Assembly: GCA_036971475.1 (NCBI GenBank)
Contig: JBAIZL010000006.1
Location: 97,990,742 to 98,054,741 of the forward strand
Direction of reading: 5' to 3'
Source: Prosapia bicincta
Taxonomy: Eukaryota; Arthropoda; Insecta; Hemiptera; Cercopidae
DNA: 64,000 nt
The notes under the pieces were generated by a model. That model did no database searches and was not told the origin of the DNA. It saw only the letters and a program-made list of their open reading frames with translations. This document shows, piece by piece, positions 1-38,062 of the stretch. Both the position numbers and the translations under genes were made by a program. Within the stretch, counting starts at the first letter, position 1. Each line of letters starts with the position of its first letter.

Positions 1-713
1 ATCAGTATTCAAGAAAGTGAGATATTAAGGATTGTATAATCTATATGCTGTTCTAAAAAAACTTAGCTTTATGCCAAAACAATAAAGTCATTGTCAACAT
101 AATATCCTCAAACACTACCACTGTTTGGTATGTCTATTTGATCTGGTTCAATAAACATACAAACAATCATTCATTATTGATTTCAAGTGTAGATTAATTT
201 GAATAATCATTGAACAATAAATGTCAAATAAAAAAAGCAAAGAATGAAGGTGTAGAATGTTGTTAAAACAATGTAAACAACTTGTTATTATTTGGAATAA
301 AAGAGCTTTTTTGTTCTGGAGGGCAAAACTGTCTAGATGGGAACACATCATTATGGCATTTGTTTATTTTCATGCAAACAATTTCTCTTACAGACGGCTA
401 ACAATCTGAATAAATTAATGTTATTTCTTATTGCAAGCTTTGTTGAAAATACTAGCGATGCATTAGTCTAAAGATATCATATATTACTCACTGCAAATTT
501 TATTTGGACTTGTACACAATTCCATTAAAACCTAACTAAAAATATATTTTGGCTGGGATTGGTAATTACAGAGCAGTTGATTTAAACATCATGACAGGAA
601 TTATCATAATTAGAAAAAACTCATCCCCGTTTGAAAAGAATTATTTAACTTAATTTGTATAGAGAATATATATTATAAAATTAGTTATTTCCTTACAATA
701 TATATTTACTCAC

Positions 714-26066
<25,353 letters not shown>

Positions 26067-27819
26067 GGAAATTCTTTCAGTTAAATTTCCTCTGATATTT
26101 TGACTCGATCTATTGATTTTGGGGGGAAATACATTTTCCCTGCTTTTGCTTCATTTTTAAAATACAGGTAAAATCATGGTTTCATGTTGTCACATTAATT
26201 AAACACTTTAAATAATTAGGGGGTTGTATATTTGTTAATAAACAATATTTGATAAACTTGGAATTACATTCAGTGACTAAAAAAAGGACAAAACAACAAA
26301 ACTTTAACTTGAAGATAGATTTGCTTGTTTAACCAAAATACATAAAAATAATACTTGACCAATTCTACACACGTCAGATAACAATAAAATCAAGCGATCT
26401 ACTCTAACAGGTGACCCGTTTGTAATGCTAATGCTGCGTCTGGGGATTGCGATATTATCAATATTGGTACTAATCGATATCATTTCTACAAAATGGCAAT
26501 CAACATCAATTCCAGTCGTTCGATATTACTTTGATATCGGAAAATAATCATTGTTATTTTGTTGAAAAAGTTGCGTCAAATATAATATTGCACTGAATTA
26601 AAGATAATCACTGGAAGTTCATTAATGTAAAATTGTTAGTAACATAATCACACTTGACAATTATTGACTCCATGATCTATGTGTCAGGTGCTCATTAAAA
26701 TATACAAACAGTATTTTGTGTTTTCTGGTAAGTACATAAAAAACAAAATAATCCTTTTTAATAGATTAAAAATCGTTTAATAGTCTTAATCAAAAATATT
26801 GAAATTAAGTATAAGAAATATTGTTGTAGGTAAGTTTAAAAACAATATAATAAACTATATTTAAAATATACTTAACTAAGTGAATACGTAATGGCTTACT
26901 TGTTGACGCGTTCCAAAATATTCGTTCCTTTTAAGAAGCAAACCCTCAACCCTAGAGAGGGTTACTTTCCTAAAAGAAACGAATGTTTTGAAACGCGTCA
27001 GCAAGTAAGCCATTACGTATTCACTTAGAGTACTTTTTAAATATAATTTAATCAGTTAATTCAAGATGATTACATCAAGCAACTTTAGTATAATAAAGCT
27101 GCTTGCAATCAAGCTACTATAGGCAAGTTTGTAAATATTTACAAGTATTTAGTGAAAACTAGTAGCTCACGTGAAAATGGAATCAACAAATATAATTAAA
27201 TAATACTTTTATGATATAATACTTTTACGAAGCAAAGCCTCTACTCTAGAGTAAAAGGAACTATTGTTTTGAAATGCGTCAACAAGTAAGCCCTTAAGTA
27301 TTTATTTAGTCCAGTATTATTTAATTATATAAAATAATAGTTGAAGATTTTAATTTGTAGCTTTTATACCTCTAAAATATTTAGACATATAATTCTATTA
27401 GAACATGCAGTTTTTCAATTTTACATCTTGATGTTTCTTATAATGGAATATATTATTCTTGTAAATTTTAACCTTTAGATATTAATAATAATAACATTGT
27501 CAGTTTACATAAGACATTGTACTAAATGATTGGAAAAGGAACCAGCTGATGATAGATTATTTTCTGTTATCTGTGTTTGAGGAAAACCGGCAAACTGATC
27601 TTCCATTTACACTAATATTTAAACTATAAGTGGTTAATTGTCAATTCATTTTATTCTTATCAAAGAATGTAAGATTGTTTACAATGTGATTTGTTCTTCA
27701 GTTCTTTAAAATCAGCATCAACACTTTTGAAGTATCAATAGTTTCTTTAGTATACCTCTTGAATTAATACACTAAAACAATAATTCCCTTTACGAAAATA
27801 AGGAAAGAAAAACAACATT
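26067..27819. other. Intergenic region between divergent genes, with palindromes
   Basis: It separates the minus-strand RNFT-like start from the plus-strand EGF gene. 26885-27025 is an inverted repeat (GTGAATACGTAATGGCTTAC at one end and its complement at the other; centre CCCTAGAGAGGG). A decayed relative (TGCGTCAACAAGTAAGCC) is at 27270. 27110-27170 shares words with the repeats at 39.2 and 41.3 kb. Promoters must be here but no TATA box stands out. Confidence 0.55.
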
Positions 27820-27895
27820 ATGTTTCGTTGTGTTAGTATTTTAATCTTTCTCACAATTCCATTAATGTCTGTGTACATAACAAGAGTTAGTGCAG
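27820..27895 (+). CDS. Secreted EGF-domain protein, exon 1 (signal peptide)
   Basis: ATG opens [20 protein letters not shown] then TRVSA, a good signal peptide with a hydrophobic core of about 14 residues and a V-S-A cleavage context. It ends one base into a codon before GTAAGT. That base joins exactly with the first two bases of the exon at 37697 to give Glu and keep the frame, which is the main evidence that the two belong together. Confidence 0.7.
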
Positions 27896-28080
27896 GTAAG
27901 TGTTATTCACATTAGTCATTTTGGATATAGGTAAGAATTTCATGTTATTAATTTAAAGTAAAGAGAAAGTATACCAAGTATTGTTTTTAACTTATCAATA
28001 TGTTAATGTGTTGAAACTTATTGCAAGAATTGGAATTGTATTTCTACCTATTTTGTAATTTATACTACACACACACACAC

Positions 28081-28142
<62 letters not shown>

Positions 28143-28729
28143 TGTATACCTATATTAAAATATACCTAAAAAGTGTCAAGTCAGGTTAGATTTGGTTTTA
28201 ATTTTATACATTGAAATACAGTTGTAACATCACGAAGCATTTGTATCATTCCGCGCCTATTCACAACTTCTAAATCAGCGCTGAATTTTTTATCCTACTT
28301 TAAATTGAAAAAAGTAACTTTCCGGGGTCAATAAAAAAAAATTCTTGTTGATATCGTCCTATTTGGTGGTGTTAAACCATTTCCCAAAGTATCGTATGGC
28401 GCCGAGCTTCTGCATTTTTACCGAAGTTAGGTAGACTTTATTAAAAATCTGTTGACTTGAACACAATTTTGAAGTATCTTTAAAATTATTTTTCAAATGA
28501 TTAATTGTTAATTATATTTTAACAAATTAATATTTCTCAAACCAATTACCTTTTTAACAATGTAAACAAATTTAATAGTTTTTCCTGGTCATAGATCCTC
28601 TCTGATATTTTTTTGTTTTTCTTTATGTTATTTAATAATACATTCTAAACACAAAAATGATTTTTAAGTATGGGTAAAGTTAAATAGTGCTTAAGATTCT
28701 TAATATACTCATCTTCATTTCTTTTAGGA

Positions 28730-28789
<60 letters not shown>

Positions 28790-29051
28790 TTGATATTTTA
28801 CGTTATCCATTGTTTTTCCGTTGCACTGACTTTATGAAGTTAATATATTAATATTGTAAGTAATTTTATCCACCATTAAGTGCAATAATTTTACCTTGAG
28901 TGATGAGGCACCTTTCGGTCACTTGACCATTGTCGAATCACTCACTGAGTGATTCGACAATGGTCAAGTGACCGAAAGGTGCCTCATCACTCAAGGTAAA
29001 ATTATTGCACTTAATGGTGGATAAAATTACTTACAATAGTAATATATTAAC

Positions 29052-29114
<63 letters not shown>

Positions 29115-29249
29115 AATAGTTATTATCTGGATTACATCCGTTCATTCTGCAGTGCATAAATTCGCAGTTACGATGTTTCGCTAGAATCTCATCTAGCTTA
29201 GACGAGGTGAACCCAACAACAGTAGAAGATACCTATGCTTATATATATA

Positions 29250-29305
<56 letters not shown>

Positions 29306-32300
29306 TTTCACTTATGTACTTAAACAAGTAAGATTCTTGTTTAAGTACATAAGTGAAAGTGATATATATATGGTAAAAATATTGTCTTTATGTCATTGGT
29401 TTAAAATTTTGATTTTGTTTTTAAATTACTCGTTTTAATGTGTAGAACACGAATATCAACTTTTTTTCCGCAGAAAATACGGAAATTTGTTTTTTTTCCA
29501 TATTTTAAATGTTAGGTTGTAATGGCATGTATAGCGAAAACGAGTGTTATTGATATTGTTAAAATTTTGGTAATTGTTTATTTTCCTAAACCGAGCCTAT
29601 ATTTTCATGAAACATTCAGAAACATGTAAAAAGGCTATTTTCATTGAAAATATTTGTTTTGTTGCCTAGAAATATTATTTTTTCTTAAATTAAAGTTGGG
29701 TAAAATTTTCAGCGAAGATGTAGAATTTGTGAATGGGCGCGGAGTGATACAAATGTTTTTTTACGTCACAGTGCTGCGCATAAGGTTGTACGCATCAGCC
29801 CCGGTACGTCACGCAAACCTACGTGTGTAGATATTTGAGAAACAATATTTTGGCTTAATTTTTGTACATATATTTAAATATACTTATAAAGTCTCCAGTT
29901 AGGATAGATTTGGTTTTAAATTTATACATTACTGTATACCTATATTAAAATATACCTAAAAAGTGTCCAGTCAGGTTAGATTTGGTTTTAATTTTATACA
30001 TTACCTAAATGGTTACATTTATACAATTAGAACCAAATCTATCCTGACTGGATACTTCATATTTTATACTTTTATTTTGTTAAATTCATTAAAGTTATAC
30101 CAAAACGTAATGCTACACATTATCCAAGTGTAACGGTCAGTACATTTGTGATGTCGTGTATCTCTCCGTGAGGCAGGCAGCCTATTCACAACTGCTACAT
30201 CCGCGCTGAAAATTTTACCCAACTTTAATTTAAGAAAAAATAATGTTTCTAGGCTTAAAAATATAATTCAATGAAAATAGCCTTTTTACATGTTTCACAA
30301 TGTAATTATATATTATATTATACCTGAGGTATCACATTACCTACAACACATAGAAAACACCAAAATACTCACAAACAATACACACGCATACAAAATCATT
30401 TACTGGCACAGATACGTCGATAATATCATAACACCATACAGAGGCAACACCCGACAATGTAAAAAACTCCTCACCTACACTTATAAAATATACCCAAAAC
30501 TCCACTTCATCTCAAAGATTGAAACCAACCGATCCCTAAACATCCTCGACCTAATCATAACAAAAAGCCACACACAAAAACAGTTTCAACATTTACAGGA
30601 AATCCACAACATCTCAAACCACCCTAACCAACACAAACACATTTCCTTAAGATCCATGCTCCATAGACTTAAAGAAGTTCCAATGACCTCAGAAAACAAA
30701 CAAAGAACTAGACACCATTAAATATTTAGCATACACAAATGGATACAACACCACACTAATAGACAAACTATGGCACTATATACAATAAAACACTAAAATA
30801 ACACTACAGACAAGGAAAATAAATTCATCACATTACCATACATAAACAAAACAACAAATAAAATAGCCCACAAATTTCAAAAACACAGGATACAAAATAG
30901 CATACAAAAGTAATCACAAGTTTCAATACAAAATACAACATGACTCTAACAACAAAGATAAACTACAAGCACCATACGTATACAAACTAAACTGCGACAA
31001 ATGCAACAAAGTTTATATTGGACAAACAGGTCGCAGCTTTAAACAAAGAGTCGAGGAACACAAACAGAACACCAACTCGGCTTTTTACAATCGTATAAAA
31101 GAAATAGGATACAAATACACCGACATTTACCATGACCTAGAAATCATACACATCAACAAAAAAGGATCACATCTCAAGCACTAGAACAATATGAAATTTA
31201 CAGAGACAAAAACACAAAGTACAAAAATATTAAACGAACAAACACAATTCAATTCACACACACTCTTTGATACTATCGAAAACCTGCCTTTAAAACTGTC
31301 ACTGCTTGACCCGACATCTCCAACCAGAAAACACTGATGAAGATTGCCACATAGCGATCGAAAATGTTCTGTCTTAGTAAGTTTTTACAAAATTTAAAGT
31401 TCAGATAGTCATAAACTAATGTTAAAGTGATTACCCATGTATAGTTTAGATTTTATCAATATATTTTTATATCAATGACGAGAATGCCTGTTCATAAACT
31501 AGTTATTTATACTTAGTATGTTAATACGTGTAAATTTAAGAACATGTATGTATGAAAAATTGTAAAATTTCGCCTTTTTCATTTACATAATTTCTATGAC
31601 ATATCTGTATGTAGTAATCACTGTCACTAAATATTGTATAAAATGGTGCTATAGCAAATAATGCCCAAAAAATTCATTACATATTAATATCTTAGTGTAT
31701 AAAATAATTTTGCAATTTGTTTTGGTAGTGAAAATACTTCAACAATTTTAATAGGAACTTATGATCATGTTTGAAAACTGTTTTTATAGTCATGAAGAAG
31801 TCTAAGACGAAAACGTTTCCTCCAAGTGTAATTTAACAATTCAACAACCTTTAGTTAACAAAAAGTGGTGGCAAATAATAACAAAAGTGTAATAAGTAAT
31901 TAACAACCAGCTTGTCATGAACTGCAACAAGGTTTTGATAATCATGGTGTGTTGAAGCGATGTAAACTGATACATTTTCTTGATGTCAATTCAGCAAGAT
32001 TAGTCAATTTAGATAAATTGTTGAAAAATTATCAAATCATGTTATATCACATTACTATAAAGATGATTTAACATTTCACATTTATTACAGTAGCTACGTA
32101 TTTGATAACAATAACTGACCGCATAACCATGATGTACAGAAGAGCCACATTGAACTCACTGTATTACAGTCACAAGTATTTACTGAATGATATGTAGGCC
32201 TAGCATTACAGTAAGTTATTTAAATTCTGTAACACTTCAACTATAATGTAATTTAGGCACGTGGAAATTGTGATGATTACTTAACCAAATTTTGTAACTC

Positions 32301-35300
32301 CGGACAGTATTTGTAGTAAAGTTTTGTAACTAGGTCTTCTACTTGTTATATTTTGTAGGCATACGTCATATTGTTATGTGCAGTGCAGCTGTCTATTAGA
32401 AGGACAATGTTGTATTTCAGGTTGGTGTCCCATTTAGTCAGGCATTAATTAAAAATACTTGATGTCATCCAGGTATTAAAATTTGAATAATATTCAACTG
32501 ATAGCTTATTGATACCTTGAAAACAGCATGGATTTTTTGATTTCCTGATTAAGAGTTGTTTTTTTTGTCCAACCATGTTAATAGAACACAAAAGAGTTAT
32601 ATATTGTTTACATGTTTACTGCCATTAGCATTTTCATTTTTGAATACATAAGTATATTTTGGTAAAGCACAATAAAGTCTTGTATTATCTGCATTGTGTA
32701 TACAGCTAGCATAATACTCAGCCAAAATATTTTGCCATTTGTATTGTAACCAGTCCTGGGCTCCAACAAAATCAGCATTTTTCTTTTTACCACATGCTTT
32801 TATATAAACATTGTTTTCTCTTTTCTTCCGTCGTTTGAACAATCCATCTGGTTAATGGATTGAAAATCTTTATCACTAATTAATAAACTGTTAGTAATGG
32901 TGTATATACCATTCGTGGAATATATAGGCATTAAAGCTGCTATAGGGTGTGGTGAAGAGATTTTTTACATTAACTAACCTTTGTTTGCAGGAGGGAGGCA
33001 CTAAAAATAGCTATAGCACTACATTTACAGTTCATAGTCTAGTGACAGTTGTCTTGTGCATTTCTTTGCTATTACTGCTTCATCCAAAAGTGAAAGAGAT
33101 TTTTGTAGACAGATACTGTTGAATACAGAATTTATCGTAAGCATTTTTTGTAGTTCAAGTTAGTTTTTGATAACTTTTATCAAGTGAGGAATTTAGATTG
33201 AAGTGTCTTTTTTATAAATTAACTATGGTGAGTAAACATAAACACAGTTCTTGTACTTTAGAAGAAAAACTTGAAGTGCTTGTCAAAGAAGAAGCAATAA
33301 TGAATCTGACTACTATACCAGGCATTGGAAACCCAACACAGTCAATGACTGGAAAAAAAATTTATTGAAGATCCAACAATTTTGCAATGCGACAAGGGAG
33401 AAGACATTAAAGCAACAGTTCCTTCAGTGATAAAATTTATGATGCAGTTTATTTGTTGTTTACACAAAAGAAGCAGAAAAGATCTCCTACAGTGGCAAGG
33501 TGGTTGGATCAGTGGAAAAGGGCATTGCATCAGGCTGTTAAGTGTCACTAACTGTAGAAAATGTATTGGCTAATAATGATACTGTATAGGGATATTTAAA
33601 TAAATTAGTTTATTTAATTTTGTTGCCAAATTATTCCCCTAACTAGTATATAATTAGGACAAAGTAGGTGAATTTCAAAACACTATTTGTGAAAAGTCTC
33701 TCATAAGGCATCTTTGGTGCCAGATTTTACACTAAACAAGCAGAATCTGAGAAGTCTAACCAGTGTTATCCTTCAGGAATATACAAGCTACCAATAATAG
33801 TGATTGGAAAATCAGCTAAGCCGCAAACTCTTAATAATGTGAAACTGTATTGTTTTCTATCTAAAGAATAGTTTGAAACAAAGTTTGTTCCTTGAGTAGC
33901 ATACAATTAAGAAAATGAACTGTCACCTCAAGCTCTACTTTTGATTCACAATGCTCCATTTAATACTTCAGAAATACAGTTGGTATACTAAAAGAGATTT
34001 TTCTACCTCCTATCGTAACATCTTTGTTGCAGCCTATGTGTGAGGCTGTGCCTAAGAAATTAAATCAAATCTACAGAAAAATGGCTCTAAGACGTCTTAT
34101 AAATGAAGAGTGTTCAATGTCTATCCTTGAGAAACTATGAAAGGTAACAAAAGGATTATATCTATTGAGTAGCAGATTCTTGCCTGATTGTTGTTTTTAT
34201 AAAGTTTGAGGACTATATAATTGGTAGTTGTGTTTACGTGAGTAGATATTTACTCTAGAATGTAGATTACACTAATACACATTTTGCTACAGTAACCCTT
34301 AGCACTCGACTGTCGGGGGAGCCCCGCCAAACGTATATTGCAGTTTACTCGTATGTCGGGGGTCACCCGACACGATTTTTAAATGCCCATAACTCGTCTG
34401 CGGCGAAGCCCACGACATTCAATCTTTTACCGTTTAGTGCTACACTCTATTGACAATAATGTGAACTAAGTTGAAAATGTCTAGGAATATGTGAGTCATC
34501 ACAAAATCTAGTTTGCCACTACGTTGTAAGCTGCAATTAGGTTACAGATTTGCAGGTTATTTGTTTACTCGTAGTTTGCTGTGGCTTAACGTGCAATTAG
34601 TGATTCTGAAATTCCTAATCTTTTACTTGATCCTGATTTATTAGAATGTATTTCAGTTTCATAAACAAAATAATTAAACCAACAGGTATTTGTAAATATA
34701 TCCAGTTTATGGGTGGTGTAGATTTAGCTGTTCAGTATAATGAACTGTGCAATTTTACGAGACAAACAATTAAATAGCGGAGGAAAATGTTTTTCTGGCT
34801 ATTAGATATAGCTGTAGTAAACAGTTTTACTATCTATAATAACAAAAAAAAGGAAATGAGAGAAAATCCTGGTAAATAAAAATAGTTTCACCAAAACTTG
34901 GTGAGGGAACGCATTGGTGATATCAGGAATAACACGTATAGTAAGAGGGGTCGGCCATCAACTACTGACAACGAAGAAAGACTGAATGAGAAATTACATT
35001 CTTTTCCAATGATAAAAGTAGTTCTAAGGATTGTGTAGTTGCAGTAACAGGAAGATAAAAAAAGGTAGAAGGGAAACAGTTTTTCACTACAAAACATGCA
35101 GCAGAAAACCAGGACTTCATCCGGAAGACTGTTTTCAAAGATATACTCTGCAAAACTACAAATGAGATAATAAAATCATGTACATTCAGTATTAGTAAAT
35201 AAAAATAGCTTAGTTTACTAAAATCATCTAAGAGAAAACAGTTTTCCATAAACAATAATGCAACTTGCATGTGAGGAATTTGTCTCAATTTAATTACAAG

Positions 35301-36267
35301 TGGGGAAGCAAAGCATGTTAAAAAAATCCGAGTGCTAAGGGTTAAATTGTTGATCGACCATAAATTTTACTTGTTCAGATTTGCTGAGATTTTGGATCTC
35401 TGGGTTTCGGTTAATGTTAATGGTTTATATATACGTTAGTAGAACACATACATTTTGTGTAAAGGAATCGTATTAGTACGCGAGTAGTAAACTTTGGATC
35501 TATACCTTTCTTCACCTGGAGCCCCATCTATAATTATTTGATCTGTAACTTTTAGTTTAAATAACTGCTGTTGGTTTTCCAGTCTCTGATATTATTAGAA
35601 TATTCGAATATTGTGCATTTTCTCCACAGTACTGTAATTTACATCTGTTTTAAAGCAATGATGGCGTACTTAAGTTATATATGTATTACTTGACAGTTTT
35701 ACAACAAATTTAATTTCTAAAACAAGGCATCTAAGCAACAATAAATAAAATATATTGACTTTTTTAAATTACAGATTCGTTTCAGAAACTATTATCCATT
35801 AACATTGTAATTTTTATATTAACAAGCTCCAAAAAAAAACTACCATTAAGAGATTAAAAAAAACAATAAAACACAATAAACCAAGAACGTAATGACTGAT
35901 GTCATAACAAATATATATTTTTTTATATTGGCTAATGACAATTTTGCTTTTTTAAACACTCAATGTTTCGAATTTCTTTCCGCAGTTTTAAGAGACTTCT
36001 TAATGTATTTTATTCTTTCAAGTGACTTGTAAATAGATATTTATTAAGAGTTTTGTAATTTGTTGATTTTTATTATGTTTTTTATAATGTTATGTATTTT
36101 ATAATTCGTAAGTTATGTTCTATAATTGTTTAATTAAACTGTTTTTGAAAAGGAATTTCGGAAAGAAATTCGAAACGTTGAATGTTAAAAACAAAATTAT
36201 CTGTGATCTGTCATTAGCCTATATAAAAAAATTAATAGTTATTAACAGACATTAAATAAAAAAAAAT

Positions 36268-36316
<49 letters not shown>

Positions 36317-36711
36317 AGGTTAGTTCTAGTAGAGCTTAAAGCTTATTTAGGAATTTTTGGACTTGATAGGAGACTGACAGACTTACCTAAAGGCAATAGT
36401 CCAAAACTGCAATCTCTCTGGAAATAAGCACATATAAAACACTTAATACACTTTTATTTGAAATATTTCGATCAACATGATCTTCTTCAGTCAAGAAAGA
36501 GAAAAACAAAAAAACATCTTTTTTTTTTTTTTTTTTTTTTTTTCTCTCTTTCTTGACTGAAGAAGATCATGTTGATCGAAATATTTCAAATAAAAGTGTA
36601 TTAAGTGTTTTATATGTGCTTATTTCCAAAGAGATTGCAGTTTTGGACTATTGCCTTTAGGTAAGTCTGTCAGTCTCCTATCAAGTCCAAAAATTCCTAT
36701 ATATATATATA

Positions 36712-36783
<72 letters not shown>

Positions 36784-37906
36784 TTGTATGTATGTATGTA
36801 TGTATGTTTGTATGTATGTATGTATGTATGTATATCTTGTAGTATTGTGAAATAACATTTAGTTTATGCTGCCTTGTGTTGCTGTATTAAAATTGTGTTT
36901 CAAATTCTGCACATTTTAACTAGTATGTATGATTTGCAAATATTTTAAATCACCTTTTTCTTATTTTTTAGAATGTATATTTGAGATATGTAATAAAAAA
37001 TTAAGTTGAATAGTATTTGATCAAATTTTAAAATAGACAAGATTTACAGATTGTTGTATACATTTACTTCATAAGTATATATTTAGTTCTTATTTATGGG
37101 TAAATAACCTTATAGTTTTCGGTTGACTGGGCTCTTTTGTCCAATAAAGATTATATATGTAATAGAATAAAGAGACAAAATCTGTTTTGGTCTGTAGCGT
37201 AAAATCTTTACTTTTTGAAGTAAATAACAGTGGTTTTTAAATTAGTACATGCAATTGTGTAGCATATAGTTCAAACCAACAGCTAATCGATAAATGCTGT
37301 ATAATAATGCATTTCAATATGAGGTAGCTTGTTCAGGATAAAGGTTTACTATTAAGGAGGTAATTTTTTTAAAGTACTACTGTTAAGGAGGAACGATAGT
37401 GTCTACATACTGCATCATTAGTAATTAATACTCACCTAATTACACATACTGTGTCATTAGTACCCACCTGACAGTAACATTTTCTAAAAGGAATTGTTTA
37501 CAATCCACACCTAGTATTAACAGACTTGTATTTTGGTTCAATCAGAGGCCTGGCTTCCACAACATACTGTTAATTTTCTAATGTAAAAAGAAAGGTAAAG
37601 TACGTTAAAGCTTTTCATGTAGTTTTTGTTACAGTGTAATAGAATAGGGAATTTTAGTTTTATTCACTATTATTTATACATATATTTTTGTTTTAGAAAA
37701 TGTACATTGCAGGCCATTAGAATTGCTCAACCACTGTAAAGAGAATGAAACCTGTGTCCAGTCTCCAGTTGAACCCCAGTCAGGCTTATGTAAATGTAAA
37801 CTAGGGTTTAAAAAAGATGGCAATAAATGTATTCCAATTCCGTCTCAATCTGCAATGAACATAAATTCTGCAAGTACTGCACAAGCTGATGTACAAAGAG
37901 GAGTAG
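27820..37906 (+). CDS. Secreted protein with one EGF-like domain (at least 2 exons, 3' end uncertain)
   Basis: Exons 27820-27895 and 37697-37906 join in phase 1. After the signal peptide (residues 1-25) comes one six-cysteine module: C-x8-C-x5-C-x11-C-x-C-x10-C, ending [14 protein letters not shown], the C-x-C-x2-G-F signature of EGF-like domains. A Ser/Ala/Gln-rich linker follows. The domain exon is phase 1 at both ends, as usual for extracellular modules, and stops at an AG|GTAAAG donor. If that donor is not used, the frame reads on 7 codons to a TAA at 37927-37929 and the protein is about 102 residues. No transmembrane segment is seen. Family and ligand unknown. The intron carries mainly transposons, including a PLE and piggyBac. 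Confidence 0.6.
27900..28780. other. Intron 1 of the EGF gene, 5' part
   Basis: (CA)n then (TA)n at 28070-28141. The unit around 28160-28210 (AAAAGTGTCAAGTCAGGTTA) recurs at 29950-29990, and 28235-28300 is related to 29740 and 30170. No coding signal. Confidence 0.45.
28733..29111. repeat. Family A palindrome, full-length copy between (TA)n tracts
   Basis: (TA)n at 28733-28788, then TTCTTGATATTTTACGTTAT, then two arms meeting near 28942 (CGAATCACTCACTGAGTGATTCG), mirrored to about 29056, then (TA)n at 29056-29111. Core GGTC-ACTT-GACC with CGAAAGG. This is the most symmetric copy and shows the element inserted inside a TA microsatellite. Confidence 0.9.
29241..29362. repeat. (CA)n/(TA)n and a small palindrome
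   Basis: (TA)n at about 29262-29305 is followed by a palindrome centred near 29335 (CACTTATGTACTTAAACAAG / CTTGTTTAAGTACATAAGTG). Confidence 0.8.
29585..30300. repeat. Inverted repeat of unknown family
   Basis: 29620-29745 (GTAAAAAGGCTATTTTCATTG, then TTAAAGTTGGGTAAAATTTTCAGCG) is mirrored at 30175-30300. Inside are two copies of a repeat with ACTGGATACT / AGTGTCCAGT. The right arm abuts the PLE coding remnant at 30290, so it may be that element's 5' terminal structure. Confidence 0.55.
30290..31430 (+). mobile_element. Penelope-like element, 5'-truncated (RT end + GIY-YIG + 3' tail)
   Basis: Plus-strand frames encode the end of the reverse transcriptase ([15 protein letters not shown], where the catalytic Y-V-D-D has become Y-V-D-N; then [10 protein letters not shown]) and, after frame breaks, the GIY-YIG nuclease at about 30980-31160 ([31 protein letters not shown]) and a C-terminal [15 protein letters not shown] and [10 protein letters not shown] before a stop at about 31337. 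The tail carries the hammerhead-like motif (31334-31363) and then AGTAAGTTTTTACAAAATTT. A second copy of the tail is at 50.1 kb. The changed catalytic residue and broken frames make it inactive. Confidence 0.8.
31334..31363 (+). ncRNA. Hammerhead-ribozyme-like motif at PLE 3' end
   Basis: CTGATGA (31334-31340), a single A, stem GATTG (31342-31346) pairing with CGATC (31355-31359), then GAAA (31360-31363). Hammerhead ribozymes are known in Penelope-like elements. The extra A after CTGATGA departs from the textbook core, so activity is uncertain. Confidence 0.45.
31440..32090. other. Intron DNA with one PLE-tail-like motif
   Basis: 31785-31830 has CATGAAGAAGTCTAAGACGA then AAACG, another version of the hairpin-GAAA layout. 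Otherwise nothing. Confidence 0.35.
32096..32860 (-). mobile_element. Tigger fragment, same family as 44710-47266
   Basis: Aligns by eye with the middle and left end of the Tigger at 44.7 kb: 32096-32370 matches its left subterminal DNA, then a deletion of about 0.8 kb, then transposase positions around the first catalytic region (minus strand: [36 protein letters not shown]). Frameshifted and dead. Confidence 0.75.
33224..34160 (+). mobile_element. Tigger/jerky-type transposase remnant
   Basis: Starts [20 protein letters not shown], the psq/CENP-B-type HTH opening of Tigger transposases. Later decayed frames keep [15 protein letters not shown] (33490), a P-x2-V-I-G-K-type segment ([10 protein letters not shown], near 33800) and the second Asp region. 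Many stops. No clear terminal repeats. A distinct family from the 44.7-kb element. Confidence 0.6.
34296..35341 (+). mobile_element. piggyBac-like transposon, degenerate
   Basis: Terminal inverted repeats CCCTTAGCACTCG at 34296 and its complement ending at 35341, with TTAA on the right (35342-35345) and GTAA on the left, where one base has mutated. Subterminal DNA is GC-rich (CTGTCGGGGGAGCCCCGCC). The interior holds the C-terminal part of a piggyBac transposase: [20 protein letters not shown], then [20 protein letters not shown], and a basic tail [20 protein letters not shown]. The catalytic core upstream is missing. Confidence 0.85.
35400..35870. other. Intron DNA, no feature
   Basis: AT-rich; nothing assignable. 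Confidence 0.4.
35890..36250. repeat. Inverted repeat with hairpin-GAAA motif
   Basis: 35925-36000 (TTGGCTAATGACAATTTTGC, then TTTCGAATTTCTTTCCGC) is mirrored at 36150-36235. The right arm reads GAATTTCGGAAAGAAATTCG then AAACG: a 7-bp stem followed by GAAAC. PLE-type terminal repeat by analogy. Confidence 0.6.
36270..36835. repeat. Family C inverted repeat flanked by (TA)n and (TATG)n
   Basis: (TA)n at 36270-36301. Arms 36315-36515 and 36545-36700 are inverted copies around a poly(T) centre. Each arm contains GACTGAAGAAGATCATGTTG then ATCGAAAT (stem GATC/GATC, loop ATGTT, then GAAA at 36578-36581) and GTAAGTCTGTCAGTCTCCTA (36661-36680). (TA)n at 36697-36777 follows, then (TATG)n to 36833. 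Confidence 0.85.
36840..37690. other. Intron 1 of the EGF gene, last part
   Basis: No recognised element; it ends in the polypyrimidine tract and TTTTAG before exon 2. Confidence 0.4.
37697..37906 (+). CDS. Secreted EGF-domain protein, exon 2 (EGF-like module)
   Basis: Acceptor TTTTTGTTTTAG. Encodes [20 protein letters not shown] and on through the EGF-like cysteines, then [10 protein letters not shown] and a polar tail. Donor GTAAAG at 37907 leaves a phase-1 end; the open frame otherwise stops at 37929. Confidence 0.7.
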
Positions 37907-38062
37907 GTAAAGAAGATTTTACAGATTAAAAAGTAGTAATAATACATGCATGTATATATTCTTGGTTGCTATTAATTTTGCATTTCCTAACATTTTATCA
38001 TCATAAATTTAATTGTTTATATTACTGTAATTACAGAAAAAATTATTACATTAAACACAATA

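Noticed and set aside
30402..30440. Functional reverse transcriptase at 30.4 kb
   Set aside because: The catalytic motif reads YVDN and the frames on both sides are broken.
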